The notes under the pieces were generated by a model. That model saw nothing but the letters and a program-made list of their open reading frames with translations, was not told the origin of the DNA and did no database searches. Positions 8,789-17,725 of a stretch of 64,000 bases of DNA are shown piece by piece. Source of the stretch: Pseudaquidulcibacter sp041917055 (GTDB lineage Bacteria > Pseudomonadota > Alphaproteobacteria > Caulobacterales > Aquidulcibacteraceae); assembly GCA_041917055.1 (NCBI GenBank), contig JAYRYJ010000001.1, positions 496,001-560,000 on the forward strand. The letters run 5' to 3'. The translations under genes were made by a program, and so were the position numbers. The stretch's first letter is position 1. Each line of letters opens with the position of its first letter.

Positions 8789-11700
8789 ATGAGAGGTAAG
8801 ATTGAACGCGTTGTTGATGGCAAGATTGTCGGCTGGATTCAAGACGAATTTGCCCCCAATACAAGAATTGAGTTCGAATTATTCGTAAATTTTGACTCTG
8901 TCGGTAAGGGCGTTGCCAATATTATGCGCGGCGATTTAGCTAGCAAAAATATTGGTGATGGCGCGCATTGTTTCCGGCATACCATTCCGCGCGGGTTCAA
9001 GTTGAAAGCTGGCGACATAGTGAGTATTTGTGCACCCGGCGGGCGCGATTTTGGCATATTACCGCTTACAATTACTTCCGAAAACGTTGCGCAATTTGAA
9101 AAGCTTAATCGACCAAAGAAGATTATTGAACCCACACCTAAACCGAAAAGCCCGTCACTTCCGGCCGCTGCAATTCTTGAACAATCGCCGCCCAAAAAGG
9201 AAAGCGCATCGCTTAGTCCACCAAAGCCGGTAAATCGCAAAATAAGCCGAAAAGCGCCAAAAGATCATCCAAGTCTTATTTTTGTTGAAGAAACGCTTAA
9301 TTCTCCGTTTAAAAGCTTGTTTGAATTAATCGGAAATAATGAGCCTAAAATAGCGGCAATTATCGAAAAAGCATTCAAAGAAGAAGCCTGGCGATTGTGT
9401 GTCCTAATGACGAGAGCTTTGCCTCCAAGTTTTGAAAAGTCGCTTCGAATTCTTGTTTTTGAGGCGCGCGCTTATCTTTATTTGCAGCAATATGAGAGTG
9501 CCATAGAGGTTTTAGAGAAGATAAGATCAAAGTTTCCTGATAAACATGGCCCGATTTTTTATCTTGGAATCTGTCATGCGCGCCTTTCAAATTGGGAAGC
9601 GGCAGTAGAAGTTTTTCGATATTGTTGTTCCCTTGAACCTGTAAAAGAAGCAAAATATTACCTTGAATTAGGAAGAGCCCTAGTCCGTATTGCTTATGGT
9701 GCGTTTGGGGTTGTTAGCGAAAATCGCGCTATTTTGCCTGAGGCGGAACGTGCGCTTTTAACTGCCGCAAATCTCGAAAAAAAATCGCCGGCACCTTGTC
9801 GTGAATTGGCGCAATTCCTTTTGGGTAACAATCGAATTGAAGATGCAGTTCATTGGGCCAAGCAAGCGATTTTGCGAAACGAAAAAGACCTCGGCGCTTG
9901 GATTGATTTAACCAGAGTTTGCGTGCGCGCAAACCGCATAGAAGAAGCCCTAGAGGCTGCAAATAAATCCGTAGAAATTGCGCCTAATGATGACACGGCT
10001 AAATTCAATCTAAGACTTATTTCGCGACTTAGCGAGGCAAAGGACAATTCCAAGCTAATCGGTTTAACTATTATCAAAATTGGCGCGCATAATATCAATT
10101 CACAATATTCGTCTGAAACCCTTGAGATTAATAAAGAAAATGAGTTTGTGGATTCGGTCGCGGTTTCAAAAAATTGTTGGATTGCCATTGATTTCGGCTC
10201 AGGCATAGACGAAAAAGCCCACCGCGAGCTTGTCGATGTCGGTGGTTTTGAATGGGCAGGGATTGTCAAAAACAGTGCCAATCCAAATATTGTTGTTTTG
10301 CGCCGCGAATTGGTTTTGTCTTTGATTCAGGCCGGAATCATAACGCGCCATACGCGTGTTAAATCGGTTCTAGATATTGTTATGCGCTGCGCGCGAACTT
10401 CTGACATTGCTAATCAAAAGCTTGATATTGAATCGCCTAGCAATTATTTGCAAAAAACTGCTTTGCTATTTTCTCAATATGGCATTCGTAAATTCGGCGG
10501 CGGCGAGCATTTTTTGCAGCAAATGGCTCAGATTTACAAAGAACTAGGATTTAACGTCCTTATTGTTGGCACAGACCCAAATTTCACAGGGCAAGAAGGT
10601 GAAGAAAACGGCATAAGATACAAATATATCGAAAAAACCACGGCGGACTTTACGCGCCTGGTTTTTGACGAAAATGCCTTTGTCTGTCACATGATATCCG
10701 GGCTTGCATTTGAAGTGACATCAGCGGCACGGCATTTTAATACTTCTATAATTCACGGAATTCATTTTTGGCGTGATGTTATGGTGCCTCCTTCGCCGTC
10801 AAATGGTTATTACCCTGATGTTGATTTGGAACTCCCTGGTGGAAGGCCGGAATTTAGTGGTGTAATTCGCGATAGTGAAGCCATTTATGCCAATTCACAA
10901 TTCACGCGTGAAGTGGTGGAAAAGCTACACGGTGCAAATCTGCCGATAATTTATTCCCTACCGGATCCCATTGAAATTGAACCGCCACAGAAAAAAGAAC
11001 TAGATAATCGAGACTTTGTGCTTCTGGTTAATTCGCGGGTTGATAAAGGATTTGATATATTTGTAAAAACTGCGGCTTTGCTCCCCAATATTCGGTTTTG
11101 TGCAATAGCAAGCCAATCGACCGGTCGAAGCGCTAAGGAAATAATTGATTTCTACGGCGCAAAGAATGTCGAAATCCTAGATTATGTCGCGGATTTATCT
11201 GAATTATACAAACAAGCGCGGGTTGTCGCAGTTCCAAGCTATAAATTTGTTGAGACTTTTTCACGTGTAGTAATTGAGGCACACAGATTTGGTGTTCCTG
11301 TCGTTGGTGCAAATCGCGGAAACGTAAATTATTTATTGCTTCAGTCCGGTGGCGCGCTTCCTGAAGATGAAAATATTTGGGCTAAAGAAATTAGTCGTTT
11401 GTTTAATGATCAGGAATATTGGCTTGAAAGGTCGAAACTCGCATTAGAAAATTCGGCTCGCTATGATTTTTCTATGCAAAAGCCGCGGCTTTCCAATCTT
11501 GTGAAGTCCTTAGAAAAGCCCCTATTGATTGGCGTAGGGTCAGGTCTTGGGAATATTATTCACACGACACCGCTTATAAGAAACATTGCCAGAAGATTCG
11601 GGCGACCGGTTGATGTTGTGATGGCATCTGATCACAATGATATGCTGTTTGTTACTGCCAATAAGAATTATGTTTCCCACGTCTTTAATCTTAGTGGTGA

Positions 11701-12397
11701 CGTATTTTCGCGTCGTTATGAGGCAGTGTTCCTAACCCATTCATTTGGCACCGCAATACCAAGATTTTCGACCAATAAGTTAATTTTGTCGCGAAATTGG
11801 CGTAATTTCCACCCTGGTGAAGATTTGCACGAGGCTGAGTTTAATCTAGCAGCAGCACAAGCATTATTGGGAATAGATTACGATAATTCAGATATAACCG
11901 GCTATTTTTTGGGTGATTATGTTTATCACAAACCTGACGAAACTTTTATCGGTTTTCATGCAGGTTCCAAAGGTGGAATTTGGGGTGCAAAACGCTGGCC
12001 GCATTATGAAACGCTTGCAAAAAGACTAATGGCAAAGGGATATAAAGTTGCCTCTTTTGGTACACCAAATGAATATGTTGAGGGCACGATTGATAGAACC
12101 GGCGGCACAATCGAAGAAATGACAAAAAAAATGCTTGAGTGCACACATTTTGTCTCAAATGATTCTGGTGTCATGAATATTGCAAATGCTTTAGGTATAA
12201 GATTGATTGCCCTTTTCGCGCCGACGAATGTTGATACGCGTGGGCCTTTATGTCCAAATAGCTCGTCTATTTCAGTTGATAGTATTTGTTCGCCATGCGA
12301 ATTAGATCGCGGTCCGCAATCTAAATTCACAAATATGCAATGTAGATGCATAGAATCTATTCGTGTCGAAGAAGTAATGGCCGAATTGAAATTATGA
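8789..12397 (+). CDS. Giant fusion: N-terminal beta domain, TPR repeats, GT4-like and GT9-like glycosyltransferases
   Basis: 1202-residue cytoplasmic protein, probably building a surface polysaccharide. Residues 1-100 form a small beta-rich domain with the GKIVGWIQD signature seen at the start of some polysaccharide-biosynthesis proteins. Residues 105-165 are a proline/lysine-rich linker and about 190-400 are TPR-like helices (for example AIEVLEKIRSKFPDKHGPIF). About 555-905 is a GT-B fold of the GT4 type, with NSRVDKGFDIF and SRVVIEAHRFGVPVVGAN carrying the conserved nucleotide-sugar-binding glutamate region. About 908-1200 resembles GT9/heptosyltransferases, with GSGLGNIIHTTPLIRN and VSNDSGVMNIANALG. 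Such domains are normally separate proteins. The RBS is GGGGATT, 5 bases before the start. It heads the glycan locus; sugars and acceptors are unknown. Confidence 0.85.
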   Translation: MRGKIERVVDGKIVGWIQDEFAPNTRIEFELFVNFDSVGKGVANIMRGDLASKNIGDGAHCFRHTIPRGFKLKAGDIVSICAPGGRDFGILPLTITSENVAQFEKLNRPKKIIEPTPKPKSPSLPAAAILEQSPPKKESASLSPPKPVNRKISRKAPKDHPSLIFVEETLNSPFKSLFELIGNNEPKIAAIIEKAFKEEAWRLCVLMTRALPPSFEKSLRILVFEARAYLYLQQYESAIEVLEKIRSKFPDKHGPIFYLGICHARLSNWEAAVEVFRYCCSLEPVKEAKYYLELGRALVRIAYGAFGVVSENRAILPEAERALLTAANLEKKSPAPCRELAQFLLGNNRIEDAVHWAKQAILRNEKDLGAWIDLTRVCVRANRIEEALEAANKSVEIAPNDDTAKFNLRLISRLSEAKDNSKLIGLTIIKIGAHNINSQYSSETLEINKENEFVDSVAVSKNCWIAIDFGSGIDEKAHRELVDVGGFEWAGIVKNSANPNIVVLRRELVLSLIQAGIITRHTRVKSVLDIVMRCARTSDIANQKLDIESPSNYLQKTALLFSQYGIRKFGGGEHFLQQMAQIYKELGFNVLIVGTDPNFTGQEGEENGIRYKYIEKTTADFTRLVFDENAFVCHMISGLAFEVTSAARHFNTSIIHGIHFWRDVMVPPSPSNGYYPDVDLELPGGRPEFSGVIRDSEAIYANSQFTREVVEKLHGANLPIIYSLPDPIEIEPPQKKELDNRDFVLLVNSRVDKGFDIFVKTAALLPNIRFCAIASQSTGRSAKEIIDFYGAKNVEILDYVADLSELYKQARVVAVPSYKFVETFSRVVIEAHRFGVPVVGANRGNVNYLLLQSGGALPEDENIWAKEISRLFNDQEYWLERSKLALENSARYDFSMQKPRLSNLVKSLEKPLLIGVGSGLGNIIHTTPLIRNIARRFGRPVDVVMASDHNDMLFVTANKNYVSHVFNLSGDVFSRRYEAVFLTHSFGTAIPRFSTNKLILSRNWRNFHPGEDLHEAEFNLAAAQALLGIDYDNSDITGYFLGDYVYHKPDETFIGFHAGSKGGIWGAKRWPHYETLAKRLMAKGYKVASFGTPNEYVEGTIDRTGGTIEEMTKKMLECTHFVSNDSGVMNIANALGIRLIALFAPTNVDTRGPLCPNSSSISVDSICSPCELDRGPQSKFTNMQCRCIESIRVEEVMAELKL

Positions 12398-12407
12398 AAG
12401 GTAAAAT

Positions 12408-12818
12408 ATGTCTGATGGAGAAATGTTAGTCCCGGTTTCTGTTGGCGAAGTGGCCGACAAAATCGCAATTCTTGAAATCAAGAATGAAAGAATTAAGGAC
12501 GAAGCAAAACTTGTTAATGTTCGCGCCGAATTATCTGCCTTAAGCGCCACTTTCAACCAACAATTCCCAAATCTGGGTGAAGATGTGATTGCGGCACTCA
12601 AGGAATTAAAGGAAATTAATGAAAAACTTTGGGTAATCGAGGACGACATTAGAATTTGCGAAAGCAAGCAAGATTTCGGCTCAACATTTATTGAGCTTGC
12701 GCGTGCTGTTTATTTCACCAATGATGAACGCGCAAAGGTCAAAAAAGTGATTAATTTGGCTTTAGGTTCGAAATATGTTGAAGAAAAGTCTTATGAAGAC
12801 TATGCTGTTAAGCAATAA
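12408..12818 (+). CDS. DUF6165 family protein
   Basis: 136 residues, mostly helical, starting MSDGEMLVPVSVGEVADKI. The PVSVGEVADKIAILEIK opening and the charged coiled helices that follow match what I recall of DUF6165, a small family with no known activity that sits next to TPR/glycosyltransferase genes. It starts 10 bases after the giant glycosyltransferase with a GAAAGG RBS, so it is co-transcribed with it. It has no signal peptide or membrane segment. It might be a partner or regulator of the transferase, but that rests on position alone. Confidence 0.7.
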   Translation: MSDGEMLVPVSVGEVADKIAILEIKNERIKDEAKLVNVRAELSALSATFNQQFPNLGEDVIAALKELKEINEKLWVIEDDIRICESKQDFGSTFIELARAVYFTNDERAKVKKVINLALGSKYVEEKSYEDYAVKQ

Positions 12819-12873
12819 GTTCAATAAATAAGAGCCATTAAATTCAGGCTCCAATTGAATAAAAAGGACGGAT

Positions 12874-13422
12874 ATGAAAGTTAAACGCACCAGTACTCGA
12901 AGCAAAAAATCTCAAACCGATACGTTGGTTGCACCATTAATTGATTCATTGGTCGCCGCAGATGAAAAAACCGCAACCAAGACTGCGAGCTTCGGTGAGT
13001 TTTTGATAAGCTGTATGAGGGCTACTAAACTAGTTGGACTTTTGCCGGTTTTTTCAGATGAGTTTAACATTTTCGATTGGGAAATTTGCAATTGCATTAA
13101 ATCTTTCCCCAACGTTACAATTGCGAATATTTCTGGAAAATTGCACGGTGACCGTAAAGCCGTCCGCACCGCGATTATTAGATTGTCTAATGAAGGTTTT
13201 ATTCATCTAAGCCTTGATACTTCTGATGCTGCAAAGACTGTTCAAACTTGTGCATTGACGGAACAAGGATTCTCAAAAATCAATGAAGTTTCCAAAGCAT
13301 TATTTGATTTGTCACATGATTTTGATCCTGATGAAAAATTTGCATCATCCTATTTTCGCGTAATTCGGGCGAATGATAAGATAAGACGGTTTGTATTAAA
13401 AACACCGCCTAAATCGGCATAA
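12874..13422 (+). CDS. Winged-helix (MarR-like) protein in the glycan locus
   Basis: 182 residues with a basic, serine/threonine-rich N-terminus (about 1-40) and a winged helix-turn-helix centred on about residues 75-130 (NISGKLHGDRKAVRTAIIRLSNEG), followed by a helical C-terminus. This resembles MarR-type DNA-binding proteins, so a local transcriptional role is likely. It has an AAGGACGG RBS and follows the DUF6165 gene by 55 bases. It precedes a pyruvyl transferase gene by 6 bases, so it sits inside the operon. Target and ligand are unknown. Confidence 0.6.
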   Translation: MKVKRTSTRSKKSQTDTLVAPLIDSLVAADEKTATKTASFGEFLISCMRATKLVGLLPVFSDEFNIFDWEICNCIKSFPNVTIANISGKLHGDRKAVRTAIIRLSNEGFIHLSLDTSDAAKTVQTCALTEQGFSKINEVSKALFDLSHDFDPDEKFASSYFRVIRANDKIRRFVLKTPPKSA

Positions 13423-13428
13423 AATATT

Positions 13429-14412
13429 ATGCGAATATTGCTTCTTGGGGCTTATGCCAATGGCAATATCGGCGATAAATATCAAGCTTTTGCTATTTGT
13501 CATGAATTAAGAGAAATCTCTGAAACAATTGAAGTGTGTTGTGTATCGCCATCGCGGCGCAACAATAAATACCCTTCAAATTGCCCTCAACTTCCTCCGG
13601 AAATTGGCTTGAAAGCGGAAGAAATTAACAAATTCGACGCCATAATTATTGGCGGCGGCGGCTTGTTAGCAGTCGAGCATTTTCCATTGAATGATTCACT
13701 TTGGGTCGATAGTATAAATACAAAAATAATTGCTTTAGGCTTAGGGCTTGATGAAAGCGGTGCGATTGCGTCGCGCAGATTTATTGAACGCGCCGATTTT
13801 TTTTCCGCACGCGACGAATATTCAATTGATATTGCGAATAATTTTAGATCCCAAACTGAACTGGTTTTGGATCCGATTTTGTTAAGTGATGCTTTTAATC
13901 TGCCAAAAATAAATCAAGCCAACGGGTCGGGGTTTTTGATACCTTCGCGATTGAGTGATAAATCTATCGATTATTATGATTGGATGCTTGAAAACGTCAT
14001 CACCAGCAAGGATAAAATTGCGTCGATAAATCCGCAAACAGATTTTGCGAGTGGTTTTTTGAGTATGTTTGATCGTCGCGCTAAGTTCTATTACGAACTT
14101 GACCCATTTTTAGAGATGTTGGCAAAATGCCAATATGGTTTTTCTGAACGGTATCACGGGGCAATTTTTGCTTTGAAGATGGGAATTCCGTGTTTTGGTT
14201 TGGCATTCCAAAATAGTTTAGTAAGCTCCAAATTGAAGGAATTATACCGATTTTTTGACTTAGATGAATTCGTATTTGATAAGGTCAATTTCCCGACAAT
14301 GGGCGATTTTCACGACAAATTATGTGTTTTTTCAGAAAAATTAAACATTGAGAGTAAAATCAAAACTCAAAAAGCGCGCCTTCGTAGCTTTTTAGAAAAA
14401 GCACTTTTTTAA
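13429..14412 (+). CDS. Polysaccharide pyruvyl transferase family protein (copy 1)
   Basis: 327 residues. Family members transfer pyruvate ketals from phosphoenolpyruvate onto sugars of exopolysaccharides or secondary cell-wall polymers; some act in other ways. Diagnostic segments are LLLGAYANGNIGDKYQ at the N-terminus, the IIGGGGLL loop, and SERYHG at residues 239-244, where H and R are conserved in the family. It starts 6 bases after the winged-helix gene. A paralogue with the same layout lies at 18973. The last bases run into a long palindromic element that begins at 14429. Confidence 0.8.
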   Translation: MRILLLGAYANGNIGDKYQAFAICHELREISETIEVCCVSPSRRNNKYPSNCPQLPPEIGLKAEEINKFDAIIIGGGGLLAVEHFPLNDSLWVDSINTKIIALGLGLDESGAIASRRFIERADFFSARDEYSIDIANNFRSQTELVLDPILLSDAFNLPKINQANGSGFLIPSRLSDKSIDYYDWMLENVITSKDKIASINPQTDFASGFLSMFDRRAKFYYELDPFLEMLAKCQYGFSERYHGAIFALKMGIPCFGLAFQNSLVSSKLKELYRFFDLDEFVFDKVNFPTMGDFHDKLCVFSEKLNIESKIKTQKARLRSFLEKALF

Positions 14413-14428
14413 GTTAATAATTAGAATT

Positions 14429-14590
14429 TAGCGCATTTCCCGTTTTAGCCGACCCACCTGCCTTGCCCTTTTGCTCCATCTTGTGCATTAAATTTCTTGG
14501 AAATATTCCAATATTACCGAAGAAATTTAACACAAAAGCTGAACCAAAATTGCGGCGGCATCTGGGTCAGCTAAAACGGGAAATGCGCTA
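14429..14590. repeat. 162-bp palindromic element 1 (core AATATTCCAATATTACCG)
   Basis: Terminal inverted repeats TAGCGCATTTCCCGTTTTAGC (14429-14449) and its exact complement (14570-14590) extend inward through GACCCA/TGGGTC with one mismatch. A second nested stem TTAAATTTCTT/AAGAAATTTAA surrounds the core. The right end, CTA at 14588-14590, is the stop codon of the minus-strand gene. It carries no coding sequence and resembles a MITE or another palindromic insertion. It shares its core with the element at 19980. Confidence 0.75.
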
Positions 14591-15322
14591 GCTTTTCAAA
14601 AAATCACAATCGAATGCGGATTTGAGCATAATTTCACCGAACTTGGCATTAGTATGATGAAGCGCATGACGCGGATCCTCAAACAATAACTCAGGTTTTG
14701 TGAAGACATAATTCTCAATCGAAAATTCAGGCTGCTCCAAAAAATAATCAATACCAGCTTCTTTGGATAAAGTTTCCATATATCGGCTGTTTTCAGCCCT
14801 CAAAAACTGTAAAATCTCTAAATTATCCCATTTAGGCTTTTGTTTTTCGACAATCTCCTGACTGGGAAAAGGTGCGGGCATTAACAATATTTTTTCAGAG
14901 CTGGAGGATTTAAGAAATTTTGCAATACGCATTGCGATGGATTCGCGAAATTTCCCTAATATCGTTTCATCAAACGCGGCTTTTGAAATTAATTGATGTT
15001 TTGGGGTTAAATCCTTGTAAAGGCGATGGCGCGCATAAACATCAACAATAGTTAAAAAATCAAACTCAAGCCCGACAAGAATAAAACCCTGATACTCGTT
15101 CAAAACTATCTCGGTAATGCCCCCGGAACTTTGTGAAATATATCTTTTCGTACTCTCATCCTGAGTAGATAAAACGCCGTCACAAAGCGTTAGCGTGCCA
15201 ATTTTTCCGGCCGGTGCGCCAAAAAAAATCAATTCAATTCCATCATAATCAGACTTTATCGAATCCCAACCGCGTTTTATGGCATTTAGGTGCGAGTTTC
15301 CAAAAACAGCTATTTTTTTCAT
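14588..15322 (-). CDS. SGNH/GDSL-like protein paired with GSCFA gene
   Basis: 244 residues with no signal peptide. The N-terminal KKIAVFGNSHLNAIKRGWD contains a GNSH block that resembles the nucleophile region of SGNH-type hydrolases. The C-terminal FEDPRHALHHTNAKFGEIML segment could supply the catalytic D and H. Such proteins often add or remove acyl groups on sugars. Its start overlaps the stop of the upstream GSCFA gene by 4 bases, so the two are translationally coupled. The stop codon lies in the end of a palindromic element, so the original C-terminus may have been altered. Family assignment is moderate. Confidence 0.55.
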   Translation of the reverse strand: MKKIAVFGNSHLNAIKRGWDSIKSDYDGIELIFFGAPAGKIGTLTLCDGVLSTQDESTKRYISQSSGGITEIVLNEYQGFILVGLEFDFLTIVDVYARHRLYKDLTPKHQLISKAAFDETILGKFRESIAMRIAKFLKSSSSEKILLMPAPFPSQEIVEKQKPKWDNLEILQFLRAENSRYMETLSKEAGIDYFLEQPEFSIENYVFTKPELLFEDPRHALHHTNAKFGEIMLKSAFDCDFLKS

Positions 15323-16383
15323 TTCGCGAATGCCTCCAACAGAACTTCTTCACAGATTACTTCTTCTGCGGCTGCATCCACATCAATTTCCATAATTTCA
15401 TTCGATTCAAAGGTATTTTCTTGCCCTTCAACATCATAATGACAGAAAAAGTGTTTCATTACTCTTTCGACGCCATTTGAGGTAACTTCTCTTAGGCTTT
15501 CATCATAAAAAACCTCTCTCAAAAAAGGCGTCATAATAATTTCATAAGATGGAAAATAATCTATATCGTAAAATTTAGCGGCTAACGCTCCGGCAACTGC
15601 CCTTAAAACAGATTTTGAATATATAGTTGCTGGAAGAATATGTGAATCCATCGCGGTTGCCGCAAGCGGAACCGGCGAAACCGTGATAAGAAATTTTATG
15701 TCAGGGCGAATGGATTTGATGATTTCCCTGAATTCTAGAAAATCAGCCAAAATTTCTTGATAGTCGAAATTGTGGAAAACAATCTCCTCAGGATTCCAGC
15801 TTCCGGCAATTGTTCCGGGTGCAGAGGCATAGACAAGGCCAGTATTTTTATCGATCCATGCCTCAGTAAGGCCCAGTGTAAAAATAAAAATGTCAGCCAG
15901 TTTAATAGCCCTAAGAACCGCATTTAAGTGGGCGCGGCGGTGAATAGTTGCTTCCTCTGCGGATTCAAATCCGTTTGGTTCAATACTTGGGCGCATCGCG
16001 TCATAAAAACGCCCGTCTTTTTCCCAAACAACAGCCTCAATCTCTTCAGGCTTTCGCATGGCTTCTTTTATTAATTGCAACAATTGACGGACTGTATAAA
16101 TATTCGCGTAACGCGCTGAATAGACACCATAATTGAATTTTTTTGCGGTTTCTTTCGTCATTTGGCGCGGCGCAGGTTCGGCATCAATAACTTTAAAGCC
16201 GCGTTTCAAAAAATGGCGGGCAATGTGTTGCGCGAAACAGCTTCCGGCCGTCATAATATTTTCTTCGGGTTTAACAAGAAATTTCGGCGCGTAAATTTCT
16301 TCGTAATAACCTTTTGCCTTTGCGACACTTGTTCGCCAAAATTGACGACGCGGCAGGTTCTGATATGGCGATTTAATAGTCAT
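15319..16383 (-). CDS. GSCFA domain protein
   Basis: 354 residues, with the name-giving motif GSCFAQHIARHFLKRGF at about residues 47-63. The GSCFA family is distantly related to SGNH/GDSL esterases and is thought to act on polysaccharides, but no activity is firmly known. LFIFTLGLTEAW-like and ITVSPVPLAATAMD segments are also typical. It is followed by the SGNH-like gene with a 4-base overlap and preceded by the GT61 gene 18 bases away, giving a minus-strand operon GT61-GSCFA-SGNH. An acyl-transfer or de-acylation step on the glycan is a fair inference. Confidence 0.85.
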   Translation of the reverse strand: MTIKSPYQNLPRRQFWRTSVAKAKGYYEEIYAPKFLVKPEENIMTAGSCFAQHIARHFLKRGFKVIDAEPAPRQMTKETAKKFNYGVYSARYANIYTVRQLLQLIKEAMRKPEEIEAVVWEKDGRFYDAMRPSIEPNGFESAEEATIHRRAHLNAVLRAIKLADIFIFTLGLTEAWIDKNTGLVYASAPGTIAGSWNPEEIVFHNFDYQEILADFLEFREIIKSIRPDIKFLITVSPVPLAATAMDSHILPATIYSKSVLRAVAGALAAKFYDIDYFPSYEIIMTPFLREVFYDESLREVTSNGVERVMKHFFCHYDVEGQENTFESNEIMEIDVDAAAEEVICEEVLLEAFAK

Positions 16384-16401
16384 AGTTTATATCCGAATAG
16401 A

Positions 16402-17553
16402 CTAAGTAAGAATTGTATCAATGAAATTCAAAAATTGTTTATTATCGATATTCCAAACTTGATTTAAGAGACGATAATCGTCGGATTCGTATCCGCAATC
16501 ATAAACATAATGATCAAAACCACACGTCTGTGACAAATTATACATGCAAATTAAATTATTGTGCGGCCATTTTTTAGCCGGCACGATTTCTACGATTTTG
16601 CATTCCTGATCCGCGCGATAAAGCATGTTTGATAGGCCGGCACCATGCGTCGAAATAATTATTTCTGCATTTGAACACAATTCAATTTGCTCACTCAGTG
16701 ATAATTCAGACATTGTGGGACAGTCAAAACCACGTGCTTCAAGCTGTGAAATTAAATCTGCCTCGTCACGCAAAACGCGCGTTTTTGCATCACGTCGTGA
16801 AATGAAAACTCGCCTGGTCTTTCCTTTCAGGCTATCCTTAACCATTCGTGGGAACGCTAAAATTTCCTTTGCAGGAAGAACATGCTTGCTTAAACGATAG
16901 GCGGGAATAAAATTTGTTGTAACCGTGGTCGTAATGGCTTTTTGAAAAAACGCCGTCCTTATGTTTTCTTCAACTTTCAAACCCATGCCATCCAATTCAT
17001 TATATTGCTCATGGCAGGGAATTTTCGATTTATGAGTAAAAATAATCTCTTCAGGATATTTTTGTGCCAAATGGACCAATTTGGGCATATTTTCCACAAG
17101 CCAATGGTAATAATTTCCAAACGATCGCGTCGCACCGATATATCCGATATTGTGGCATTTCATTACGGGTTTTAAAGTTTCCTCAAAGCCTTTTTCTCGT
17201 CCATAACGCACATAGTCACGGTGCGAATTAAGTGTAATGAAATTTCCGCCTTGAGGGTCATAAATTACATCATCAAACTCGATTTCATAAAATCGGTTTT
17301 GAAGTGCAATTGACGAACGCACATGTGGTGGGCAAAAATCGCCAAAATATTCTACTGCATTGCGTTGAATACCGTCTATCACCGGAGTGGTAGGCTTAAT
17401 TTCTTTCAAACAATAATCAGTCTCTTCTTCAGTGAAGTTCGTCACATACTCATCATACAGCCTACACCATTCTGCGGCGCGATGATTTTCCGCGACTTTA
17501 TTTGTTTCTATTTCTTCATAATCAGTCAAAATACGTTCCAATAGTGTTTGCAC
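16402..17553 (-). CDS. GT61 family glycosyltransferase (DUF563)
   Basis: 383 residues, cytoplasmic. The C-terminal half carries the GT61 hallmark EIIISTHGAGLSNMLY, with RRVFISRRDAKTRVLRDE and NYYHWLVENMPKLVHLA before it. In plants GT61 includes xylosyl- and arabinosyltransferases; bacterial members are mostly uncharacterised and found in polysaccharide loci. Upstream on the same strand, past a palindromic element, is the UDP-xylose synthase gene, so UDP-xylose is a plausible donor (inference). It heads the GT61-GSCFA-SGNH operon. Confidence 0.85.
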   Translation of the reverse strand: MQTLLERILTDYEEIETNKVAENHRAAEWCRLYDEYVTNFTEEETDYCLKEIKPTTPVIDGIQRNAVEYFGDFCPPHVRSSIALQNRFYEIEFDDVIYDPQGGNFITLNSHRDYVRYGREKGFEETLKPVMKCHNIGYIGATRSFGNYYHWLVENMPKLVHLAQKYPEEIIFTHKSKIPCHEQYNELDGMGLKVEENIRTAFFQKAITTTVTTNFIPAYRLSKHVLPAKEILAFPRMVKDSLKGKTRRVFISRRDAKTRVLRDEADLISQLEARGFDCPTMSELSLSEQIELCSNAEIIISTHGAGLSNMLYRADQECKIVEIVPAKKWPHNNLICMYNLSQTCGFDHYVYDCGYESDDYRLLNQVWNIDNKQFLNFIDTILT

Positions 17554-17580
17554 AAACCCGCGCGCTGCAGGAATTTAAGT

Positions 17581-17725
17581 TTAGGTTCTGTTGACAAATG
17601 TTTTTTACAGGCTGCAAATGTCGTATTTCTGCGCTTCCGATGCTCACATACCTAAGTATGCTCCGCTTCGGTTCTCAAAATACGCCATTTTCGCCGCATA
17701 AAAACTCATTTGTCAACAGAACCTA
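17581..17725. repeat. 145-bp palindromic element 2 (centre CATACCTAAGTATG)
   Basis: Perfect 19-bp terminal inverted repeats TAGGTTCTGTTGACAAATG (17582-17600) and complement (17707-17725), with an imperfectly self-complementary interior centred on CATACCTAAGTATGCTCCGC. It has no coding capacity. Palindromes with this centre are, as far as I recall, scattered in other proteobacteria. The right-arm CTA (17723-17725) is the stop codon of the adjacent minus-strand gene. It differs in sequence from the elements at 14429 and 19980. Confidence 0.75.
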
